A DNA stretch of 26,194 nt from Priapulus caudatus (Eukaryota; Priapulida; Priapulimorpha; Priapulimorphida; Priapulidae), in contig NW_014577273.1 in NCBI RefSeq assembly GCF_000485595.1, positions 101,021-127,214 on the forward strand, in the 5' to 3' direction. Positions 20,170-26,194 of this stretch are shown in pieces. The notes beneath the pieces were generated by a model. It did not search any database and had not been told where the DNA came from. It was given only the letters and a program-made list of their open reading frames with translations. The position numbers were made by a program, and so were the translations under genes. The first letter of the stretch is position 1. Each line of letters opens with the position of its first letter.

Positions 20170-20977
20170 TTGTCGCCGCAGGCGACTGGCCAGCGGAGGA
20201 TTTAAAAATCAAGCGTGGAGAACGCACCTAAGAAGACAGCTTTAGCTAGCATACGAGTAAACACCTGGCAACAGTGACTACGAACAACTCTCAACATCTC
20301 ACGTAAACAGCCACGGACGGTAAAAAGCAAGCATAGAAGCCTCAGTAGGAGACGTGACAAGATACAAAATTCATAACTCAACAACAAGCTAGAGAATGTA
20401 CATCAGTGATCTAATCGTGCAGTAAGATCTGAGAACCATTCGCGTTGCATTGCGTATTAGTTGCGCATTTTAATACGTTTCCATGTGAGTCACGTAACAA
20501 TTATGCATTCACGTTAGTGACTTTTTCTAATGAGATAAAATGAACCTTACACACTTATCACCATGTTACAAATTGTGAAGAGTTCTGCTCATCATAATTA
20601 CTAGCCTTTATACAATGTTTACCGCATCTATATAACTGGACCTGTCAGAAGTGAGAGAATTATACTAAGCATTGCCCTATCTTTATCAGTACGTACTACA
20701 TCAAGCAAGAGCAGCCAGGCAATGGCTTTGCCAGTTACTGAAGCACGTAATTGCCAGATTACTCCGAAGTTCACACTTACGTACATCGTACACATATGTA
20801 TATGAATGCATTACTTAATTATACGTATTCATAACGGTACAGCTACACTATTACAGCCTCCACCGCAAAATTTTAACTTAAGCGATCTGCAAAACAAAAC
20901 TTTCATCCCGATTGAAAACCCTTGGCGGAAACACCGATAACAATGCCAGACAGAGCCAAGATATACTACAGCTGACA

Positions 20978-21196
20978 GGTCTATGTCCCCGGGTACTGCC
21001 GGCAGCGTACCCTGCTACTATCTATATGCCGCGACCGTACCTCGCCACTCCACTACGAGTCTAGCGAGTCGCCTACGCCTCACTCCCCTCAACCCGAACC
21101 CTAACCCTAACCCTCAATCCTAACCTATCCTAACCCTAACCATATCAAATAGTGACCAGGGACGCTTCCGGCAAGTCACCCTGGGACAGAACCCTA
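20978..21196 (-). mobile_element. TIR element with internal TTAGGG-like repeats, inverted-arm copy
   Basis: The left end GGTCTATGTCCCCGGGTACT GCCGGCAGCGTACCC and, read from the other strand, the right end GGGTTCTGTCCCAGGGTGAC TTGCCGGAAGCGTCCC are imperfect inverted repeats of about 35-45 bp. Between them, 21091-21141 is a run of CCCTAA-type repeats (several exact CCCTAA, some variants). The first copy is uninterrupted at this site (between AATGCTT and GTAGTATAC near 12264), so the insertion is specific to this copy or haplotype. Confidence 0.72.
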
Positions 21197-21410
21197 TGAG
21201 GCCTATACACCAAAGCTTCTATTCTTGTGCTTATAGTGTTTGCGTAAAAAAGCGGTAGAATGTCAGCCGGATCCAGTCAAGATCCTGTTCATTGCCCCAG
21301 AAGCCATGCATGCTTCACTGTCTACACTCTATTGCACTCGATGGATCGCACCGACTCTTAGGCCAGCCCTATACTATGTCTCTCAATGAGCACACTATCG
21401 ACAATCTTAC

Positions 21411-21504
21411 CATCTCTGTCCGACATGCCAAACGAGCTTATGCGTAGATCCATGAAGCATCCATGCGCTACGCTCATCACTCACTGACGCGTTCTGCATA
21501 TCTC
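21411..21504 (-). pseudogene. Noisy exon 2 on the inverted arm
   Basis: Reverse complement matches SDR exon 2 from its GGAGATAT start to its GAGATG end, with small indels and substitutions (94 versus 96 bases). The splice-site neighbourhoods are recognisable (TATTTTCAG and GTAAGATTGTCG on the - strand). The frame is broken. Confidence 0.8.
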
Positions 21505-21649
21505 CTGAAAATAAATGTAACATCATGCCGTATAATAATTAATTTTGTACAACGACTATGCCACCGTCAGGATCTTCGTGCGTCGCTCCAGCATTACACA
21601 ACGCAATGACGATATCTGTCTCATGCATGTTACATTCTATTGTCCTCCG

Positions 21650-21766
21650 GAAGCAGAGTATCATCACGAAACCTCTCGTGACGTCTGCGCGTAGCGCCAG
21701 AGCTCTCGTGCGCACTCTACACCTAGCGCTTCCTATGTGATCATGGTTCTCCGCGCAATCAATGTG
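21650..21766 (+). pseudogene. Noisy exon 2 on the forward arm
   Basis: Alignable to exon 2 through GACGTC...GCGTAGCGC and the donor phrase AATGTGGTAAGATGGTCGT, but about 117 bases long instead of 96. Its private insertions differ from those in the inverted-arm exon 2. Not translatable. Confidence 0.7.
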
Positions 21767-22063
21767 GTAAGATGGTCGTAAAGTAGTGCCACTCCGATCG
21801 GCTCATAAGAGCGAGTTATCTATTGAGGTTCTTGGATCCTCAAGCAGTCGCGGTACTGCACCCATCCAATTCGATCAATAGCATATAGATTAGAACCATT
21901 GTGACAGCATGCATTGCCTCTGGGGCAATGAACAGGAATCTTGAGATCTGACGATCCGCGGCGAACTGAACATTATCTAACTCCCTGCTATGCGCGCTTT
22001 ATACACTTAATTACACCAAAGAAATAGAGTGAACATCTGTCCGTTACTAGTACTAGCTCATAG

Positions 22064-22330
22064 CGTTCTAGTCCCCCAGGTCACTGCCGGAAACGTACCC
22101 TGGTCACTTTTCGATTCATGGTTCAGGCGTGATTAGGGTCTAGGATCTAGGGTTAGGGTTAGGGTTTAGTCGTATTCCGGTCACTAAGCGGGAAGCGCGG
22201 GACTCCCTGCAGCAAACTGGACCACCGGTAGTTGGTTAAGTTATCAAGCTGCAAACTCCGAGACGATCGAGGCAATAGATAGCACCCAGCGGTACGGTCC
22301 ACGGCAGTCCCCCGCGGGGGACATAGACCC
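22064..22330 (+). mobile_element. TIR element with internal TTAGGG-like repeats, forward-arm copy
   Basis: Left end TTCTAGTCCCCCAGGTCACT then GCCGGAAACGTACCCTGGTC; right end GGCAGTCCCCCGCGGGGGAC then ATAGACC. The middle (22131-22169) has GGGTTAGGGTTAGGGTTTAG. Same insertion as at 20978-21196 in opposite orientation, as a fold-back predicts. No open frame of note, so non-autonomous. The superfamily is not determined because the ends are blurred by indels. Confidence 0.7.
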
Positions 22331-23404
22331 TCTCAGCGTGCCTAGTATACTGCATATCTGTGATCTGTGACATGTATATCGTGTTTCCGCAAGGGTTTTC
22401 ATCTGGATGAAATTTTGTTTTGAACAGCCGGCTTAAGTTTTAAAATTGTGCCGACAGGGCGAGGCGTTACCTATATATGTTAGCGTATGCTTTCCGTTTA
22501 GTGTATAACGTATTTAGTTAACAAATCGTCAGTCAGCCATCGAAATTCAGCGACTACATAGGTTGATGAGCGATAGCACGAAGTGTTGCCATGATACTAT
22601 CAGCAGCGTACTAGAGTTTACTGGCAGCTTTACGACGACCACTCTCGTTCTACAACAATCAACTTTAGCCGTTGGCTCCATAATGGGGCAACAAGGCCAT
22701 TTGCCCTGCTCTCATTGTCGCCTGATCTTGGGCTATTCCTATTACCGTTACTGATATAAGCTATAGCCAAGCTAAAGAGCTAGCGTAGAATCTTTTTCCA
22801 CTTGATGCAGGTTCCCTGCTTATATAATCGCGGCTGGTAAACATGTCACTTGTAAAAGCTCAGAATTCCGTGTCGAGATATTTCACATTTGAACCTGGTG
22901 TATAAATGCGAGGAGTTTTTCATTTTATCTCAAAATCAATCACTAACGGTGAATGCATAAATTTTACCGCTAGACGTCACATGGCGAACTGGCTATTAAA
23001 AATCCAACTATACCAAGCACCCGAAGTCTCAGATATTTACTCGAACAGATCCACTGCATTTCATTCTCTAGCGTTGTTGATATTATATTCGTGATCCTGC
23101 TACGGTCACTTACTGAGGCGTTTTCGATGTGACGGTGGGTACCGAAATGAGAGAATGAGAGTGTTTGAGAGTAGTTTCCGTAGGCACGTCTTGCCATGGG
23201 CCATCTCGCTCTCGTTGCTAGCGGCTTGGTGGTGTTTTACTCTCCGTCCGCGTTACGATGCTACTTAAACTGTTCTTACCGGCACCCCGTGTCACGCATC
23301 GCATTTTAACTCCGGCAGCCGCCCGCCTCATAAACTGTCTGCATGCGCTCGCGCCGCCACTGCCGCTGCCCATCAGTAATATATCTGCATTCCTCCGTTG
23401 CCAG

Positions 23405-23592
23405 TTAAACCAACAAGCCTCATAGAACCGATCAATGTCGCACGGCGAAACAACGAACGTGATCAAGGCGTTGCAGCAGTGCGGGTCGTTGAGAGACCGC
23501 GTCTACCACCCAGCTCAGTCAATGTCGTCCTCAAAATGGAAATCCGATCGCGTGCGGCACGACGAAACACTGCCTACAGTACCGAGCAGAAG
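23405..23592 (+). pseudogene. Noisy exon 3
   Basis: Follows CCGTTGCCAG| and ends CCGAGCAGAAG before CGTACTCATCGG. It has 188 bases against 174 in the first copy, a net gain of 14. Recognisable blocks: GAACGTGATCAAGGCG, TCAATGTCGTC, CTCAGTCAATGTCG, GAAATCCGATCGCGTGCGGC. The frame is broken many times. Confidence 0.85.
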
Positions 23593-24763
23593 CGTACTCA
23601 TCGGCAGGCGACGATGGCCCGCTCTTGTCGAAAATCAATGAGACTGGGGGATGCGCATTGATTTGTGCTGATTTTAGATAAACTTCGGAATTGGTTCGCA
23701 TATGAGACTAAGGGCTGTGCCTGTGAGCCTACCAACGTTCTAGCGCCTTACGATTATTACTCTTCTCCGATCGCCCACAGTTGTAGTGCGGTAGTTTCCT
23801 CTTGTTCTTTGCTAGATACGATACTTGCCATATTTACTTTCTCTGTTGAGTGTCAGTTATTTTTATAGGCAACATACGTATACGATCCATTGCACATTTT
23901 CTGCCATATTCTAGTTCTAAATTAAGATCCAAGGGAAGATTGGTAGAATACCAGTCATCTATCATTCGAGAAGATTATGATAGAGCCATGTGGTACGTCA
24001 AACTGTACCATAAACCGCGAGCCACATGGCAGCGCACAGTGAATGACCAGATCAACTTCTTAAGGAAACGTGACCTTTCTATAGCGAGCATCAGCACATG
24101 CATATCGCCCAGTCACCGGCAGAGGGATGGAGGACCTGAGAATTGTCTCTTCTTATAATGCGCTTTACACGCTATTTCTATAGAGACTACAGTACTAGCA
24201 TCCCAGGTATATATGGGTGATACTGTGCATCCGACGCCCAAACGGAGAACCGGCAGGATAGAAGCTATTTCGATAAATCGACATGACGCTGATTGGATAT
24301 ACACTATCTGTGTATTCTCAACGTACGTGCATCAAACCCAGGTGCAGGGGGATGTCCTTCCAAGAAATCTTTTACAAAAAATTATGCAGTTTGGTGCCTA
24401 TTTCTTGAGGCTATGCCCTTAAATCAAAAAAACTGTAAAAGAACTAGTAATAACAAATCGTCCCACCGATTACATAAAGTTCTCCAACGTAACTGATGAA
24501 AGTGCTACTTAGGGCCTGTATCGTCAGCCGTCGGCAGCTTAGACAAATGTTTGACTGTCCTAATGCCAAAGGTGAGCTGCTCGAAAAAGGCGCTCGTTTG
24601 CATCATAGCGGACCGACAGCCGATTGTGTCCGTAGACAAAACACGTCGGGCCCGCGGGTAGTATTCGGTAAAGAAGAAGATACAAATAATGACACGTCTG
24701 GTAAAAGAGATACACCGGACGCGAACGGATGTATAACGCTCATAATGCTCGTTTTGCACACAG

Positions 24764-24983
24764 CCACATCGACCACTACTCGCGCTACGAGAGCATCTCT
24801 GAGCAGCTTGCTGACTTACCGACGGAGCCAACGGGGAGACTGGAGGTACAAAGGTCGCGCGAACGGCGACAGAAACTCTCCCACTACTGTCGGGCGCACG
24901 TGGCGACATGCTTGGCACTACATAGCGGCGCCAGCTCTACCGGACCAGGCGCTAGATGAGAGAACGACACGCCAGAGGATCAT
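24764..24983 (+). pseudogene. Noisy exon 4
   Basis: Follows GTTTTGCACACAG| and ends AGGATCATG before CTACGTGC. About 220 bases against 159 in the first copy, a net gain of about 61. The catalytic segment CACTACTCGCGC...GAGAGCATCTCTGAGCAG is visible, but the codons between Tyr and Lys are altered (ACGAAG reads TACGAG). Not translatable through its length. Confidence 0.82.
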
Positions 24984-25306
24984 GCTACGTGCAAAGCCGC
25001 CGCCGCCGCCGGCCCTTTACTTTGTAGGACGCGATGGCCCTACCGAGCAGAGACACTAACCCCCGCCGCGTACAGTGACGCTGGTCGGTGCGCAAACGAG
25101 AACGAACAATACACTCATGTCCTGTTCTATATTGAAATGCAGAAGTAACGCTGCGTAGCATATGCCAAATCGAGGGATTTCTCAGTTTGATATCTTGGTC
25201 ATATTCTTACGGTTACGTTACCCCTCTTTCTCTCTTTAATCCTCCTTGTACTTTCATTTATGAACGCTACATTTATGGCGATTATTTTGTGGGACTCATT
25301 TATGCG

Positions 25307-25946
25307 CGTAAAATGTCATTTATCAAATTTCGAAATTTCGAAAAAAAAACTTTTTGAGCGCACTTCACTTAGAAGTGTGACGTTTTTTCTTTTCTCCATT
25401 TTTGCAGTCAAATTAGAGCATTCCCTTTTACCGTCAAAAATCCACCTATTTGCTGAATTACGTAAAAACGTTGAAAATTTATAGTAGGAAATCACCCAGT
25501 GAAACAATGCAGTAGAGTTAATAGTATAGCACACATATATGAATAATTTAATTGAAAAACAGAGCCTGTGAAGGCTTCGGCAGTAAACCACCGCAAATAT
25601 TTACTAACATGTAATAAATTAATAGGTATCATAAAATACATGTATAATTTACATGAAACTCAGTAAGAGCTATAATATTTCATTCGCGTCACTATTTATA
25701 GTGAATTTAAAAAACTGATAATAGAAGCGGTCAAGAACAGGGCAACAGATAACGAAGTGGCCAGATACCACCGCATCTAGAGGCAGTTTAATCAGTGAGC
25801 GTACATTGATTACCCTTAGCGATCAGTATCTAATATCAATAAACTTCTTTGGTATGTTTTAAAATACGATTGTATTCATTTCTAATTGCTAATGCACAAC
25901 AGGTTGTATAACCATAAGCCAATTTCTTTTAAATTAATCCTGTAAA
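25307..25946. other. Intron 4 or flank beyond the third copy, no gene
   Basis: AT-rich DNA that continues past the point where the first copy is interrupted at 14490, so it may be the true continuation of intron 4. It includes the self-complementary phrase AAATTTCGAAATTTCGAAA near 25323-25343. No SDR C-terminal exon is found. Confidence 0.5.
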
Positions 25947-26154
25947 GCCCAGCGCACACGTGAGTTATTTTACTCACGTATAATGACGCATGCGTCATTT
26001 TACTTCACGTGTGCGGCGGATTTTCGTATGAGTAATTTGACGCATGCCCGTCATTTACTCCAGCGGTCCCCGGCCGGAATTTCGTTCGAAAGTAATTGGA
26101 ACGCATGCGTCTTTTAGTACTTCCCTAGTAAAATAACTCAACTTGTGCGCGGGG
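25947..26154. mobile_element. Miniature inverted-repeat element, about 208 bp, with nested palindromes
   Basis: The left end GCCCAGCGCACACGTGAGTT ATTTTAC and the right end GTAAAATAACTCAACTTGTG CGCGGGGT are inverted repeats of about 27-28 bp with a few mismatches. Inside, ATGACGCATGCGTCAT (25983-25998) is a perfect 16-bp palindrome, and variants of ACGCATGC occur twice more (about 26041 and 26101). TTCACGTGTGCG near 26004-26015 repeats the left terminus inverted, so the element can fold in more than one way. No target duplication is obvious. Non-coding. Confidence 0.75.
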
Positions 26155-26194
26155 TATCTTTAAGATTGCATTTCAACTGCTACTATCTCTTCCT

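Larger units (their letters stand above)
20170..21525 (-). repeat. Inverted arm of a noisy third copy (intron 2 and exon 2)
   Basis: Read on the - strand, this follows the first copy from about 13030 back to about 11936: the stretch around GGCCAG in late intron 2 (20190), the TATATAGATGCGG region (20622-20636), the CCGCCAAGGGTTTTCATC phrase (20912-20935), GGGGCAATGAACAGGATCTT (near 21278-21299) and exon 2 (21411-21504). Scattered single-base insertions, deletions and changes run throughout. It carries a TIR insertion at about 20978-21196. Where it can be told, it shares variants with the second copy: ATGAGCGTAGCGC and CATGATGTTACATT rather than ATGAGAGTAGCGC and CATGACGTTACATT. Confidence 0.85.
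21526..25306 (+). repeat. Forward arm of the noisy third copy (intron 1 end to intron 4)
   Basis: Starts CGTATAATAATTAATTTTGT, matching 15828 onward (the second copy's version, with ATTAA that the first copy lacks), and follows exons 2, 3 and 4 and their introns up to GTGGGACTCATTTATGCG near 25289-25306, matching 14470-14488. Indels, mainly insertions, are dense and fall equally in exons and introns. It and the preceding inverted arm meet at 21525/21526 and form a fold-back. Confidence 0.88.

Noticed and set aside
21091-22169. A real chromosome end or interstitial telomere
   Set aside because: The TTAGGG-like runs are short, interrupted, lie inside TIRs, and are flanked on both sides by gene sequence.
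24496-25059. 187-codon + strand frame and the opposing 137-codon frame
   Set aside because: They overlap the noisy exon 4 copy in the wrong frame. The openness comes from GC-rich composition and inserted bases, not from selection.

Overview
The window looks like intronic and intergenic DNA from a multicellular animal, probably a non-arthropod (perhaps aquatic) invertebrate. Exons are short and separated by 0.8-6.7 kb introns with GT-AG borders. Microsatellites, minisatellites and small terminal-inverted-repeat (TIR) elements are everywhere, and the telomere-like motif is TTAGGG. I cannot name the species. There are no bacterial-type operons, no tRNA or rRNA genes that I can see, and no CRISPR array.

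The one supported gene is on the + strand. It is a member of the extended short-chain dehydrogenase/reductase family SDR42E (3-beta-hydroxysteroid-dehydrogenase-like, SDR42E1/E2 type). Four coding exons (4982-5212, 11956-12051, 13099-13272, 14080-14238), all joined by phase-0 introns, encode 220 residues. They include the NAD-binding TGxxGxxG motif, the acidic end of beta-2, and the catalytic YxxxK. The C-terminal part of the protein is not found in the window.

Layout: 1-4970 is a repeat-rich upstream flank (six-unit minisatellite, long CT tract, a hAT-like miniature element with target-site duplication, a tandem array of ~145-bp units carrying nuclear-receptor-like half sites, trinucleotide repeats). 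The first coding exon follows. The 6.7-kb intron 1 holds a decayed non-LTR retrotransposon and two near-perfect palindromes, each flanked by its own short direct repeat. Exons 2-4 follow at 11.9-14.2 kb.

From 14490 the sequence jumps back to a second copy of intron 1 plus exon 2 (14490-16154, copy of 10100-12182). About 4 kb of microsatellite-rich DNA without a gene follows. A third, indel-riddled version of exons 2-4 and their introns then appears as a fold-back: an inverted arm (about 20170-21525) followed by a forward arm (about 21526-25290). Both arms carry an inserted TIR element with internal TTAGGG-like repeats that is absent from the first copy. The error pattern of this third copy (net insertions, coding and noncoding equally damaged, the two arms damaged independently) suggests unpolished long-read sequence or an alternative haplotype wrongly joined in, rather than a real gene family.

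The most interesting candidates are the two short palindromic inserts with direct-repeat flanks (8771-8827 and 9162-9240), the telomere-repeat-bearing TIR element, and the fold-back copy as an assembly or structural question. I did not find a convincing new multi-gene system.
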